Of a DNA stretch of 64,000 bases, positions 14,700-22,885 are shown piece after piece; position 1 is the first letter of the stretch, and each line of letters opens with the position of its first letter. A program made the translations under genes and the position numbers. A model generated the notes under the pieces. It was not told where the DNA came from. It saw only the letters and a list, made by a program, of their open reading frames with translations, and searched no databases. The stretch comes from CAYFPX01 sp964519895. Its GTDB lineage: Bacteria > Myxococcota_A > UBA796 > CAJQPC01. The stretch is taken from positions 1 through 64,000 of the forward strand of contig CAZFLE010000028.1 of the NCBI GenBank assembly GCA_964519895.1, written 5' to 3'.

Positions 14700-15785
14700 T
14701 TGGACCCCCGACAGGAAGAGCTCTACGGAGCGCTCATCGGCAAGTGGAAGAAGGCCGCGGCCACCTATGGCCGCGGCTGGGACGAAGACGCGCCGACCAT
14801 CCCGATCAACTTCCTGATCGACGTGGACATGGTGAACTACGTCCAGCGGGGCGTGTTCGCGGTCAACGACATGTCCCAGATGGACACCAAGCCGGCCGAG
14901 GACTTCCTGTTCGCGAACCCGGCCTGTGACATCCGGGTCCGGGTGGGCAAGGTCAAGGCCCACATGAGCCGCATGATCTCCAGCATGGAGTTCGCCCACG
15001 CCATGCTGCTTCGGGGCGAGGTGGACCAGGACCTGTTCCGGACCCACATGGAGGAAGAAGAAGGCGGCAGCGCTGCGGAGGGGTGTACCCACCGGCGCAT
15101 GACCGGAGACGAATTCCCCTCCCATGATCCCCAGTCCAGGACGGCCATCACCCCGGTCGACGGCTGGTCCTTCGTGCGGCTGGCCACCGAGCTGCTCAAG
15201 GACCGACACCACGGCGCCAGCTTCCGCACCATCCTGCGCAGCACCCTCTGTACCCAGCTCAAGGGCCACGCCACGGGCATCCCCAGCACGCTGCCGTGGA
15301 AGGTCGGGCTGGGCTACGAGCTGAACCGCGGCGGCGGCACGGATCCGGACAGCGACCAGCTCAGCGGGGTCTGGCTCTTCGAGCTGGACATGACCGCGTT
15401 CACCGTGTGCCCCTTCGTGCTCCACGAGACCGACGGCAGGCAGTCCCACACCCAGCGCTCACACGTCCAGGTGCGGCTGCGCACCACGGCCCCGGTGGCC
15501 TTTGCGGCGATCATGCGGGAGATGAGCGTGCGGCTGGTGCCCGTCATGTCGAACATGACCATCCCCGACGAGACGATCCAGGTACTCAAGAGCTACAGCG
15601 GGCCGACCTTTACCGAGGACTCAGCGGTCCGCATGGAGAAGATCCTGCGGGGGGTCACGGCCGAGTTCGTGCCCCAAGGCGACGTGGTGGAGTGCAAGGT
15701 CATGGTGGTCAGCGAGGACAGCCACCTGGCCCACGACATCAAGACCACGATCGTGTCCGATCTGGGTGCCGGAGACGAGATCTGA
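14700..15785 (+). CDS. uncharacterised protein in the TetR/ThDP operon
   Basis: A 361-residue soluble protein with no motif I recognise. It starts at a TTG preceded by GAGGA. It is rich in His and Met (FAHAMLLRGEVDQD, MEEEEGG, RDTHHG-type segments) and has well-structured beta-strand regions toward the C-terminus (SHVQVRLRTTAPVAFAAIM, GDVVECKVMVVSED). A conserved-looking core GWSFVRLATELLKDRHHGA sits in the middle. There is no signal peptide or membrane segment. Its tight placement between a ThDP enzyme and a molybdopterin oxidoreductase suggests a catalytic or scaffold role in the same pathway. The last codon region carries the possible CTG start of the next gene. Confidence 0.7.
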   Translation: MDPRQEELYGALIGKWKKAAATYGRGWDEDAPTIPINFLIDVDMVNYVQRGVFAVNDMSQMDTKPAEDFLFANPACDIRVRVGKVKAHMSRMISSMEFAHAMLLRGEVDQDLFRTHMEEEEGGSAAEGCTHRRMTGDEFPSHDPQSRTAITPVDGWSFVRLATELLKDRHHGASFRTILRSTLCTQLKGHATGIPSTLPWKVGLGYELNRGGGTDPDSDQLSGVWLFELDMTAFTVCPFVLHETDGRQSHTQRSHVQVRLRTTAPVAFAAIMREMSVRLVPVMSNMTIPDETIQVLKSYSGPTFTEDSAVRMEKILRGVTAEFVPQGDVVECKVMVVSEDSHLAHDIKTTIVSDLGAGDEI

Positions 15786-15820
15786 GCCGTTTCGACGCTG
15801 CCTGGCTGTCCTCCAAGCCG

Positions 15821-16510
15821 ATGGACGACCGCTTTGATGTGACAGCCTACGACCCGGGCGACGCCCGTCGGCGCAAGCCCCCGGGCCAGACCTACGCCAA
15901 GAAGTTCCCGCACCTGGAGTACGCGAAGATCCCCACCGTCGACGCGCCCCAGGACTGGACAATCCGTGTCTTCGGCGAGGTCGAGGCCCCCTTCGAGGTC
16001 AACATCCTCGACCTGTTCCGCTTCCCGGGGCGCCAGCTCACCCAGGACTTCCACTGCATCACCGGGTGGTCGCTCCTGGACACCCTGTGGCACGGCACGC
16101 CAGGGGTCGAGCTGGCAGAGCGGGCTCGCCCGGCCGACTCGGTGACGACTGTGCTGGTCCACGGGCTGGACGAGTTCTCCACGTGCCTGTGGGTCGAAGA
16201 CTTCCTGAACGGACTGGTGGCTTGGGCCTATGGGGGTCGGCCCCTGGCACCCCACCACGGCTTCCCCCTGCGCTTCATCGCGCCGAGCCACTTGTGGCAG
16301 TACAAGTCCTGCAAGTGGGTGACCGGCTTCGAGTTCCTGACCGAGCACAAGCTGGGATTCTGGGAGATCCGGGCCTACTCGGACAGTGCCCTGGTGTGGG
16401 AGAACGACCGCTACGCCAACCCTCTGGCCGACGAGGGCAAGCCCATGGGCCTGCTCAAGGCAGAGGCCCTACGAGCCTGGCGAGAGGAGAAGGATGAGAG
16501 AGACGATTGA
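15821..16510 (+). CDS. molybdopterin-dependent oxidoreductase (sulfite oxidase/MsrP-like fold)
   Basis: A 229-residue protein (242 if started at the CTG at 15782) with the oxidoreductase molybdopterin-binding domain. The molybdenum-coordinating Cys is in QDFHCITGWS (C79), the equivalent of the sulfite oxidase/YedY cysteine. WTIRVFGEVEAPFEV, HHGFPLRFIAPSHLWQYKS and KWVTGFEFLTEH are family landmarks. There is no twin-arginine signal, so it should be cytosolic, unlike MsrP. There is no heme domain. The ATG lacks a Shine-Dalgarno sequence; the in-frame CTG overlapping the upstream stop (CTGA) has GGAGA six bases before it. The next gene overlaps by 17 nt. Confidence 0.82.
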   Translation: MDDRFDVTAYDPGDARRRKPPGQTYAKKFPHLEYAKIPTVDAPQDWTIRVFGEVEAPFEVNILDLFRFPGRQLTQDFHCITGWSLLDTLWHGTPGVELAERARPADSVTTVLVHGLDEFSTCLWVEDFLNGLVAWAYGGRPLAPHHGFPLRFIAPSHLWQYKSCKWVTGFEFLTEHKLGFWEIRAYSDSALVWENDRYANPLADEGKPMGLLKAEALRAWREEKDERDD

Positions 16511-17144
16511 CCCGACCTTTGACGGACCGTTCATCGACCCGGCGGTGACCGCGCTCCTGGTCATCGACATGCAGAAGGGCTTCTGCCACCCCGAGAGCCA
16601 CATGGCCGGGGTCTGGGGCACCGAGCGGCAGCGGGCCATCATCCCCGACGTGGCGCGGCTGGTCGCCATCGCCCGGGCCCACGAGATGCCGGTGTTCTGG
16701 AGCCGCCAGGTCTACCTCAAGCGGGACGTCACCCGAAGTCGTCGCCGCATCCACGGCCACCTGTCCCGTCAGCGCTTCATCCCCTGTCTCGAGGACACCT
16801 GGGAGGAGCACCTGATGGACGAGCTGGCGGCCATCGTCGAGCCGGCCGACTACGTCGAGGTCAAGCACCGGGCGAGCTTCTTCCAGGAGACGTCCTTGGC
16901 GGCCAAGCTGCGCTTCCTGGGCATCGAGATGCTGCTGATCAGCGGCGTCAACACGGAATTCTGTGTCGAGACGACCGTGCGCGACGGGTACATGCAGGAC
17001 TTCGACGTGGTGGTCGTCGAGGAGTGTGTGTCCAACAGCCGGCCGAACTTCCACCGGGACACCCTGGACAAGATCCAGGCCTACTTCGGCGAGGTGATCC
17101 GGCTCGACCAGGTCGAGGGGCTGATCGTCAAGGATCCAGGCTGA
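16494..17144 (+). CDS. isochorismatase-family cysteine hydrolase
   Basis: A 216-residue enzyme of the isochorismatase-like hydrolase fold. The catalytic triad is visible: D25 (LLVIDMQKGF), K124 (VEVKHRASFF) and C157 (ISGVNTEFCVETTVRDGYMQ), with the conserved cis-peptide-like GVNTEFCV. Members hydrolyse amides such as N-carbamoylsarcosine, ureidoacrylate, biuret or nicotinamide; the substrate is not fixed by sequence. The ATG lies inside the end of the molybdopterin gene (17-nt overlap), so it is co-translated and closes the TetR operon. Its 3' end overlaps the convergent small lipoprotein gene by 17 bp. Confidence 0.9.
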   Translation: MRETIDPTFDGPFIDPAVTALLVIDMQKGFCHPESHMAGVWGTERQRAIIPDVARLVAIARAHEMPVFWSRQVYLKRDVTRSRRRIHGHLSRQRFIPCLEDTWEEHLMDELAAIVEPADYVEVKHRASFFQETSLAAKLRFLGIEMLLISGVNTEFCVETTVRDGYMQDFDVVVVEECVSNSRPNFHRDTLDKIQAYFGEVIRLDQVEGLIVKDPG

Positions 17145-17559
17145 AGTTCACGGTCGCGGTGACCTGGGGGTCCCAGGCGTCGCCGTCGGCGGTCGTGAGC
17201 GCCGCCTCCAGGGTGTGGTCCCCGGACGCCAGACCGCTCAGGGTGGTGGTGGTTCCGTCCAGCACCTCGCCCTCGCTGCCGTCGACGGAGAGCACGAGGG
17301 TCCCCGAGGGGGTGGACTCGTCTTCGTGGGCATGGGCCGTGCCGCTCCAGGGCACTGCGAGCCACGGACCGGGTAGCGCCGGAGCCCCGGTGGTGCGGGC
17401 CAACACCACGTGCTCGGCGATCAGCGCGACCTGGACATCGCCGGCGGCGAGCTGCTCGCCCTCGGACGGCGCGAGGAAGCGCAGGGTCGGCACCTCGATG
17501 TCGGCGGAGTCGCCAGTGCCGGCGGTGCAGCCCAGCGTGGCGATCAGCAACAGGGTCAC
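17128..17559 (-). CDS. small Ig-like lipoprotein, paralogue of its divergent neighbour
   Basis: A 143-residue lipoprotein starting at GTG with VTLLLIATLGC (Cys 11). The mature part opens with TLRFLAPSEGEQLAAGDVQV and closes with GDHTLEAALTTADGDAW plus a final strand. This is the pattern of a single bacterial Ig-like or FN3-like sandwich. The protein transcribed divergently next to it has the same order of elements (IRLITPSEGDTV..., GVYLVEALLVDGEHHP), so they look like an ancient inverted duplication. Function unknown. The 3' end overlaps the convergent cysteine hydrolase by 17 bp. Confidence 0.7.
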   Translation of the reverse strand: MTLLLIATLGCTAGTGDSADIEVPTLRFLAPSEGEQLAAGDVQVALIAEHVVLARTTGAPALPGPWLAVPWSGTAHAHEDESTPSGTLVLSVDGSEGEVLDGTTTTLSGLASGDHTLEAALTTADGDAWDPQVTATVNFSLDP

Positions 17560-17615
17560 GGGAGCTCCCGGAGTGTTCAGGACCCGGATATCGTGCCGGC
17601 GACTGGAGGTGTGCC

Positions 17616-18035
17616 TTGTCCAGGCTCTGGCTGGGATGGATCGGTCTGTGCGTGGGCTGTGCCGGGGACTCCGACAGCACCGTCGACACCGGGCCACCGC
17701 CCGATATCCGGCTGATCACGCCCAGCGAGGGTGACACGGTCTGTGGGACCCCATTCCACCTGGTCGTCGAGGTCGACCACTACAGCCTCATCGGCTTCGA
17801 CCAGCCCGAGTCCTCGGTGCCCGGCGTGGGACACGTCGACATCAAGCTCAACGGCCAGAACCGCTGGATGACCCCCGACCTGGACTTCGAGATCCCCGAG
17901 GTGGTCGATGGCGTGTACCTGGTCGAAGCGCTGCTGGTAGACGGCGAGCACCATCCGATCGAGCCCTACGTGGGTGACGAAGCCCAGGTCACGGTCGATG
18001 CGGCGGCCTGCACACAGGGCGACACCGGGACGTGA
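17616..18035 (+). CDS. small Ig-like lipoprotein, paralogue of its divergent neighbour
   Basis: A 139-residue lipoprotein. The start is a TTG with GGAGGT just upstream; MSRLWLGWIGLCVGC places the lipobox Cys at 15. After a Ser/Asp/Thr linker, DIRLITPSEGDTVCGTPFHL starts a domain parallel to that of the 17128-17559 protein, ending in GVYLVEALLVDGEHHP and QVTVDAAAC. Two cysteines (about 43 and 133) could join the sheet edges. The role is unknown; such lipoproteins are probably surface-exposed. A strong hairpin follows. Confidence 0.7.
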   Translation: MSRLWLGWIGLCVGCAGDSDSTVDTGPPPDIRLITPSEGDTVCGTPFHLVVEVDHYSLIGFDQPESSVPGVGHVDIKLNGQNRWMTPDLDFEIPEVVDGVYLVEALLVDGEHHPIEPYVGDEAQVTVDAAACTQGDTGT

Positions 18036-18045
18036 GCGGGGGCCG

Positions 18046-18078
18046 CGGCCCGCATCGCCGACGAGGCGACGCGGGCCG
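18046..18078. terminator. strong hairpin between convergent lipoprotein genes
   Basis: Stem CGGCCCGC ... GCGGGCCG with an inner TCGCC/GGCGA stem and loop GACGA, interrupted by a single A/C mismatch. It fills the 54-bp gap between two converging stops, the expected place for a bidirectional terminator. No T-run. Confidence 0.55.
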
Positions 18079-18089
18079 GGCATGGGGTC

Positions 18090-18461
18090 TCAGTCGATGC
18101 AGACGCCGCCGCCGTCGGCGCTGGCGTGCGAGCAGTGGGTGTCGGCATCGCTCTGGGCGGCGCCCAGGTGGTAGTCGCGACAAGCGAAGGTGTCGCCGTC
18201 GGTGTCACCATCGGTGCCAGCGGCCCAACCACCACAGTCGGTCTCACAGGCGGCCTCGTCGGCCCAGGTGGCGTTCGCGTCCACGCAGGTTGACAGGTAG
18301 CTGGCGCAGAAGTCGGCGCAGGTGGTGTCGGTGGTGCCGGTGGTGCCGGTGGTGCCGGTGGTGCCGGTGGTGCCGGTGGCGCTGTCGGTCGTGCCGGTGG
18401 TCGTGTCGTCGCCGCAGCCGACGCCAAGGACGAGGGCGGCCAGGATCAGGGTCGTACGCAT
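18090..18461 (-). CDS. small Cys-rich lipoprotein with GTT repeat linker
   Basis: A 123-residue lipoprotein: MRTTLILAALVLGVGC (Cys 16), a Thr/Gly linker built from a 9-bp DNA repeat, then about 75 residues with eight cysteines (CADFCASYLSTC, CETDCGGWAAG, FACRDYHLG, and a C-terminal HCSHAS...VC). The Cys pattern suggests a disulfide-knotted mini-domain common in myxobacterial exported proteins, sometimes found C-terminal in larger ones. GAGGAGAC precedes the ATG. No enzymatic motif. The linker can change length by slippage without losing frame. Confidence 0.75.
   Translation of the reverse strand: MRTTLILAALVLGVGCGDDTTTGTTDSATGTTGTTGTTGTTGTTDTTCADFCASYLSTCVDANATWADEAACETDCGGWAAGTDGDTDGDTFACRDYHLGAAQSDADTHCSHASADGGGVCID
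18330..18374. repeat. five perfect 9-bp tandem repeats
   Basis: GGTGGTGCC repeated five times without a mismatch, encoding Gly-Thr-Thr on the minus strand in the linker of the small lipoprotein. Copy-number change keeps the frame. Confidence 0.9.
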
Positions 18462-18544
18462 GTTTTTTGTCTCCTCTCGAGAGCCCGGGCATCGGGCATC
18501 GGGCGCGAGCTTAGTGCGTGTCGCCCCGAATGGCCAACACCCTG

Positions 18545-19942
18545 TCAAGACAACCCGGGTGTGTGACGGCCGCGGGCGTCGCCGACCACCTCGCCGTCCC
18601 GTGCCGCCAGGCGTCCGCGAAGCCACGTCATGACAGGGGCCGCTGTGGCCGTCCTGCCCTCCCAGATGCTGTAGTCGGACCCGCTTCGCATCCGGTCCAC
18701 CCCCAGAGCGACGCTCCGGTTGGGGTCGACCACCACCAGGTCCGCGTCCGAGCCCACACAGATGGCCCCCTTGCGGGGGTAGAGCCCCCACCGTCGGGCC
18801 GGGTTCTCCGCCGTGATGCGGGCCAGGGTGCCCAGCGAGATGCGGCCGGTCTGGACCCCGTGGGTGTAGAGCAGGGGCAGGCTGTCGATCCACTGGATGT
18901 TCAGGCCCGGCCGGGCGCCCCAGAAGGGCTGACTGGCCTTGTACTTGGAGGTGTAGGGAATGGTGTCGGTGCCGATGATGGTCACCACGCCGTCGGCGAT
19001 GCCCTTCCACAATCGCGCCGTGTCCTCGGCGAAGCGGATCGGCGGCTGGATCTTGGCCATGTACCGCATGTTCCGGCTCTCGAGCTCATGAGCATCGGTC
19101 GCCAGGTAGCTCACCAGGGTCTCGCTGATGATCGGGTAGCCCTCGCCCTGGAGCTGCTCGATCAGGTCGACGGTGTGGCCTCGACTGGTGTGCACCACGT
19201 ACATCGGCACCTCGAGCTCCTTGGCGATGACCCCGTACTGGTAGACCTGGACGCTCTCGGACCACTCCCGGCTGTGCTCCGCCCAGCACACCAGACCCTC
19301 CCGTCCTTCGGCCTCGTACCGGGCGGCGAGCATGCGTCGTACGTGGGGCTCCTCGGCGTGGATCATCAGGTGGGCTGGGGTGTCGAGGGCCTTGACCTGC
19401 TCAGCGGCGATCCAGAACATGTCCGGGGGCATGCCGTCCGGGTTCATGCCCATCTTCTCGGCCTGTTCGAAGCAGTAGCCGCAGTACATCTTGAAGCTCG
19501 TGCTGCCCCTCTCCACGGCCTGGGGGATCTGGACCAGGTGCTCATAGGTCGTGAGCACGCTGGAGATCTTGAAGTCGACCCAGCTGCGCCCCGTGCCCGC
19601 ATCGATCGCCCGGTCGACCATGTCCGGCAGCGGATCGCGACCCAGGACGTGGGTGGTGGCGATGGTGGTCACGCCCCCGATGATGGCGTCGCGGGTGTCC
19701 AGACCGAAGCTTCGGACCAGACCGGCCTCGTCGCGGTCGTCCCCCGAGCCCAGGTGGCTGTGGGGATCGAACATGCCCGGCAGCAGCACCTTGCCCACCA
19801 GGTCGTGCTCCTCGCGGGCGGAACCCAGCGAGCCGGGCTCGCCGATGTCGGCGATGTGCTCCCCGGACAGGGCCACATCGGCGACGCGCTGGGCCCCAGG
19901 GGTCACCACCAGGGCGTTGCGCAGCAGGACGTCGTGGGGCAC
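18545..19942 (-). CDS. hydantoinase/dihydropyrimidinase-family amidohydrolase
   Basis: A 465-residue cyclic amidohydrolase of the dihydropyrimidinase/D-hydantoinase/allantoinase group. Metal ligands: H61 and H63 (FDPHSHLG), the Lys of SFKMYCGY at the carboxylated-lysine position, His in LMIHAEEPH and YVVHTSRGHT, and Asp in IIGTDTIPYT where the family usually has SDH. The C-terminal strand GSDADLVVVDPNRS completes the small beta domain. It opens cyclic amides such as hydantoins or dihydropyrimidines in the cytosol; the DTIP variation makes substrate prediction unsafe. The GTG start is followed by the usual DVLLRNALVVTP. It is divergent from an aminotransferase, 64 bp away, so the two may share regulation. 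Confidence 0.88.
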   Translation of the reverse strand: MPHDVLLRNALVVTPGAQRVADVALSGEHIADIGEPGSLGSAREEHDLVGKVLLPGMFDPHSHLGSGDDRDEAGLVRSFGLDTRDAIIGGVTTIATTHVLGRDPLPDMVDRAIDAGTGRSWVDFKISSVLTTYEHLVQIPQAVERGSTSFKMYCGYCFEQAEKMGMNPDGMPPDMFWIAAEQVKALDTPAHLMIHAEEPHVRRMLAARYEAEGREGLVCWAEHSREWSESVQVYQYGVIAKELEVPMYVVHTSRGHTVDLIEQLQGEGYPIISETLVSYLATDAHELESRNMRYMAKIQPPIRFAEDTARLWKGIADGVVTIIGTDTIPYTSKYKASQPFWGARPGLNIQWIDSLPLLYTHGVQTGRISLGTLARITAENPARRWGLYPRKGAICVGSDADLVVVDPNRSVALGVDRMRSGSDYSIWEGRTATAAPVMTWLRGRLAARDGEVVGDARGRHTPGLS

Positions 19943-20006
19943 GGGTCGGCTCCGGGCTGGACCGGTTGAATACCACCGACGGCATAGGCTTGGACCCGGA
20001 GGCCCG

Positions 20007-21176
20007 ATGCCCGACGACCTCACCCACCTGCTGACCCCGTCCACGCGCTCCCACCGGCAGCCCGCGCTGCGGGCCGTCTCGGCGCGGATCGAGGACCTCG
20101 GGGGCATCAACCTGGCCCAGGGCAAGTGCCCGCTGCCCATCGACCCTCGCGTGCACGCCTGTCTGAAGGAGGCCGCCGAGAGCCCCCTGCACACCGCGAC
20201 CCTGCGCCACGGCGACCCGCGGTTGCGCGCCGTCATCGCGTCTCGCTTCTCGGCCGCCACCGGGCTCCCGACGTCCCCCGACAAGGTCGCGGTCAGCGGC
20301 GGAGCGACCGGGGCCCTGGAGTGCATCTGTCAGGCCTTCCTGGGACCCGGTGACGAGGTCGTGCTCTTCAAGCCGGCCTTTCCCTACTACACCCGCATGG
20401 TCGTGGGGCAGGGCGCCACGCCCGTCTTCGTGGACTTCGAGCCCGATGGCTCTCTGAGTGCCGAGCGGCTGGCGGGGGCGTTCTCGGACCGGACCAAGCT
20501 GGTCATCTTCTGCACCCCTCAGAACCCGACGGGCAAGGTCATGACGACCGAGTCCCTGGACCGGATCGCGGCGGCGTGCCGGCGGCACGACGTGGTCGCC
20601 GTCAGCGACGAGGTCTACCGACACTTCTGCCGCCCGGGGCACCCCCACGTGAGCATCGTGACGCGGCCTGGCATGGCCGAGCGCACGCTGGTGGTGCGGT
20701 CGGTCAGCAAGACCCTGTTGGCCACTGGCTGGCGCATCGGCTGGGTCATCGGTCCTGCCGCGATCGTGGACCCCATCTCGGTGAAGAGCGACCAGCTCTT
20801 CCTGTGCGCCGGCGCCCCCCTGCAGCGAGCGACCGCGCTCTGCTTCGAGCGACTGCCCCCCAGCTACTACGACGAGCTGGCCGCCCCCTTCCACCGGCGC
20901 ATGGACCGGCTGGCGGACGGCCTGGCCCAGGCCGGGCTCGAGCCGCTCCCGTCCGAGGGCGGCTACTTCCAGCTCGCGCGCTATGAAGGCCTGGGGCTCC
21001 GGGACGACGACCACGCCACCGAAGTGCTGATCGAGACCTGCAACATCGGTGCTGTACCCGGCAGCAGCTTCAACCCCGACGGCGCCGACACCGGGTACCT
21101 GCGGTTCTCCTGTGCGGTGCCCGATGCGTGGATCGAACAGGCTTGCGCCCAGCTGGGGCGGCTCAGGGACCGCTGA
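20007..21176 (+). CDS. PLP-dependent class I/II aminotransferase
   Basis: A 389-residue fold-type I aminotransferase. Landmarks: INLAQGKCPLPIDPRV near the N-terminus, GGATGALECICQAFLGPGDE as the cofactor-phosphate strand, FCTPQNPTGKVM (the NPTG motif), VAVSDEVYRHF (Asp pairing with the pyridine N), SVSKTLLATGWRIGW (Schiff-base Lys), and YLRFSCAVPD (Arg for the substrate carboxylate). The overall look is that of the kynurenine/glutamine aminotransferase and methionine aminotransferase group. It should transfer amino groups between an amino acid and a 2-oxo acid in the cytosol. ATG preceded by GGAGG. Its 3' end overlaps the convergent LOG-like gene by 14 bp. Confidence 0.92.
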   Translation: MPDDLTHLLTPSTRSHRQPALRAVSARIEDLGGINLAQGKCPLPIDPRVHACLKEAAESPLHTATLRHGDPRLRAVIASRFSAATGLPTSPDKVAVSGGATGALECICQAFLGPGDEVVLFKPAFPYYTRMVVGQGATPVFVDFEPDGSLSAERLAGAFSDRTKLVIFCTPQNPTGKVMTTESLDRIAAACRRHDVVAVSDEVYRHFCRPGHPHVSIVTRPGMAERTLVVRSVSKTLLATGWRIGWVIGPAAIVDPISVKSDQLFLCAGAPLQRATALCFERLPPSYYDELAAPFHRRMDRLADGLAQAGLEPLPSEGGYFQLARYEGLGLRDDDHATEVLIETCNIGAVPGSSFNPDGADTGYLRFSCAVPDAWIEQACAQLGRLRDR

Positions 21177-21663
21177 GCGCTGCGGCCTGTCGGACGAGCC
21201 AAGCGGCGACGAAGGCGTCGCCCTGGCCCTCGGGCACGTCGTCGGTCTCGGCAAAGCTGTGGCTCTGCCACGACAGGATCGGCCGGCCCAGCTCGATGGC
21301 AAAGGTGACCTCTTGGAGGGTGCCCCAGCCCCCGGGCAGGGCGATCATCACGTCGCCGGCGTGGGCGGTGATCACGTTGCGGGCGTAGCCGATGCTGGTG
21401 GGGATCACGATCGACGACCAGGCGTTGCCCCAGGCAAAGTCGCCGGAGGGCAGGATGCCCACCGCCAGCCCGCCGGCCTGGACCGCTCCGCGGGACGCCG
21501 CCTCCATCACACCGCTGCCACCCCCGGTCAGCACCACGAAGCCGGCCTGGGCGGCCAGGCGGCCGGCGGTCTCGGCCATCGCCTGGACCTGGGGCGTGAA
21601 GCGGTGGTTGCCCTTGGTGCCGACGATTGCGCAGTTTCGTCTGCGGCCCGGAGCGGGGCTCAC
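21163..21663 (-). CDS. TIGR00725/LOG-like family protein
   Basis: A 166-residue protein of the lysine-decarboxylase-like (LOG) superfamily in its short TIGR00725-type form. Motifs: VVLTGGGSGVMEAASRGA for the nucleotide-binding loop and ALPGGWGTLQEVTFA for the PGGxGTxxE signature. LOG proteins hydrolyse nucleoside 5'-monophosphates to base and ribose 5-phosphate; whether the short forms do so is unproven. The GTG start overlaps the TGA of the upstream dioxygenase gene (GTGA), so it is co-translated with it. Confidence 0.85.
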   Translation of the reverse strand: MSPAPGRRRNCAIVGTKGNHRFTPQVQAMAETAGRLAAQAGFVVLTGGGSGVMEAASRGAVQAGGLAVGILPSGDFAWGNAWSSIVIPTSIGYARNVITAHAGDVMIALPGGWGTLQEVTFAIELGRPILSWQSHSFAETDDVPEGQGDAFVAAWLVRQAAALSGP

Positions 21664-22847
21664 GGGACCCGCCCGATGGGCTTGGTGCGCACGTAAGGGG
21701 GCGGCGGCCAGCCGGTGTCCTTCACAGCGCCGTCGGACCCCCGGGTCTGTTCTCGGGCAAAGCCGAGGCGCTCCAGCACCGCCAGGTCGGAGATGCTGTG
21801 CACGACACAGGCCTCGCCGTGCGGGTTCTCCCAGGCGTGCCACGCCCAGCCCGGCACCACCCAGACGTCGTTGAGGCCAAAGTTCCGCGTCTCCCCGTCG
21901 ACGGTGATGCGGCCCGAGCCTTCGACGCACACGAAGATCGTGGCCCAGGTGTGGCGGTGGCTCAGGGTCTGCTCGCCGGGCCTGAGCAGCTGGGAGCAGA
22001 TGTCCACCGTGGGACCCACCGAGTGGCCGGTCGCCACGTCCCGGAAGCGCAGCAACACGCCATCGGTGGGGCTGCCCTGCTGGCCGGCCAGCTGATCGAG
22101 GAGCGGCCGCACGTCGGCGTAGGGAAAGTGTCCGATCTCCCGGTAGCGCCTGGCGTCGTCGGGGGTGAAGCCCGGGGCCGCCCAGGCCTGTTCCAGGGGC
22201 CGCATGTCGCCCCGATCCGGGCGCAGGGGGTGGTGCACCTGGTCCGGATCGGCTGTCACATCTTCGTAGTCGAAGTACCACTCGGACACGCCCAGGTACT
22301 GCAACAAGGGAATATCGAGCACGTCCAGGAACAGGAAGTCCCCGGGCCCGTCGTTCTGGTGGTCGTGCCAGAAGGCCGGCCCGCAGTGCACGATGTCGCC
22401 GGGGATCAGGGGCGCGCGATCGCCGGTCACCGCGGTCCAGCCCTGGCCCTCGAGCACGAAGCGGGTGGCGCAGGGGGTGTGGTGGTGGCTGGGCGCGTCC
22501 TCGCCGGGGCCGAGCAGCTGGATGTCGGCGAACAGGGTCGCGGTGGCTGCATAGGCGCCGCCCAGGCCCGGGTTGCACAGGCTCACCACCCGGCGGTCAT
22601 AGGTGCCCTCGCCGCGGCCGACCTCGACGACGTCCTTGCCGGCCAGGATCGCCGGCCGGATGTCCCGCCACGCCCACAGGTGGAAGGCGGTGTCGTTCTT
22701 GGGCACCAGCGGCCAGTAGGGCCGGGTCTCGAATCTCTCGCCGATGTAGCTCCAGCCCTCCTTCAGGTGCAGGGCCCGCAAGCGTGCCCCGTGGGCGTCG
22801 CGGAGCTGGGACAGCGCGGCGTCGACGGGGGGGTGATCCGATGACAT
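21660..22847 (-). CDS. gentisate 1,2-dioxygenase-like bicupin
   Basis: A 395-residue bicupin. The first cupin has GEDAPSHHHTPCATRFVLEG, where the His-x-His pair matches the iron site of gentisate dioxygenase; the second has RPGEQTLSHRHTWATIFVCVEG and NDVWVVPGWAWHAWENP. Length and two-domain layout fit gentisate and 1-hydroxy-2-naphthoate dioxygenases, which open aromatic rings using Fe(II) and O2. The ring-cleavage downstream genes (fumarylacetoacetase, maleylpyruvate isomerase) are not nearby, so the true substrate may differ. It follows the Nudix gene on the minus strand and is coupled to the LOG-like gene. Confidence 0.85.
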   Translation of the reverse strand: MSSDHPPVDAALSQLRDAHGARLRALHLKEGWSYIGERFETRPYWPLVPKNDTAFHLWAWRDIRPAILAGKDVVEVGRGEGTYDRRVVSLCNPGLGGAYAATATLFADIQLLGPGEDAPSHHHTPCATRFVLEGQGWTAVTGDRAPLIPGDIVHCGPAFWHDHQNDGPGDFLFLDVLDIPLLQYLGVSEWYFDYEDVTADPDQVHHPLRPDRGDMRPLEQAWAAPGFTPDDARRYREIGHFPYADVRPLLDQLAGQQGSPTDGVLLRFRDVATGHSVGPTVDICSQLLRPGEQTLSHRHTWATIFVCVEGSGRITVDGETRNFGLNDVWVVPGWAWHAWENPHGEACVVHSISDLAVLERLGFAREQTRGSDGAVKDTGWPPPPYVRTKPIGRVP

Positions 22848-22885
22848 GGGCGGCCTCCGGGCCGGGAGAGCGTGGGGATCCTGGG

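Noticed and set aside
16780..16795. CCCCTGTCTCG, a partial match to the MITE terminus
   Set aside because: Only 11 bases inside a conserved coding region of the cysteine hydrolase, without inverted partner.
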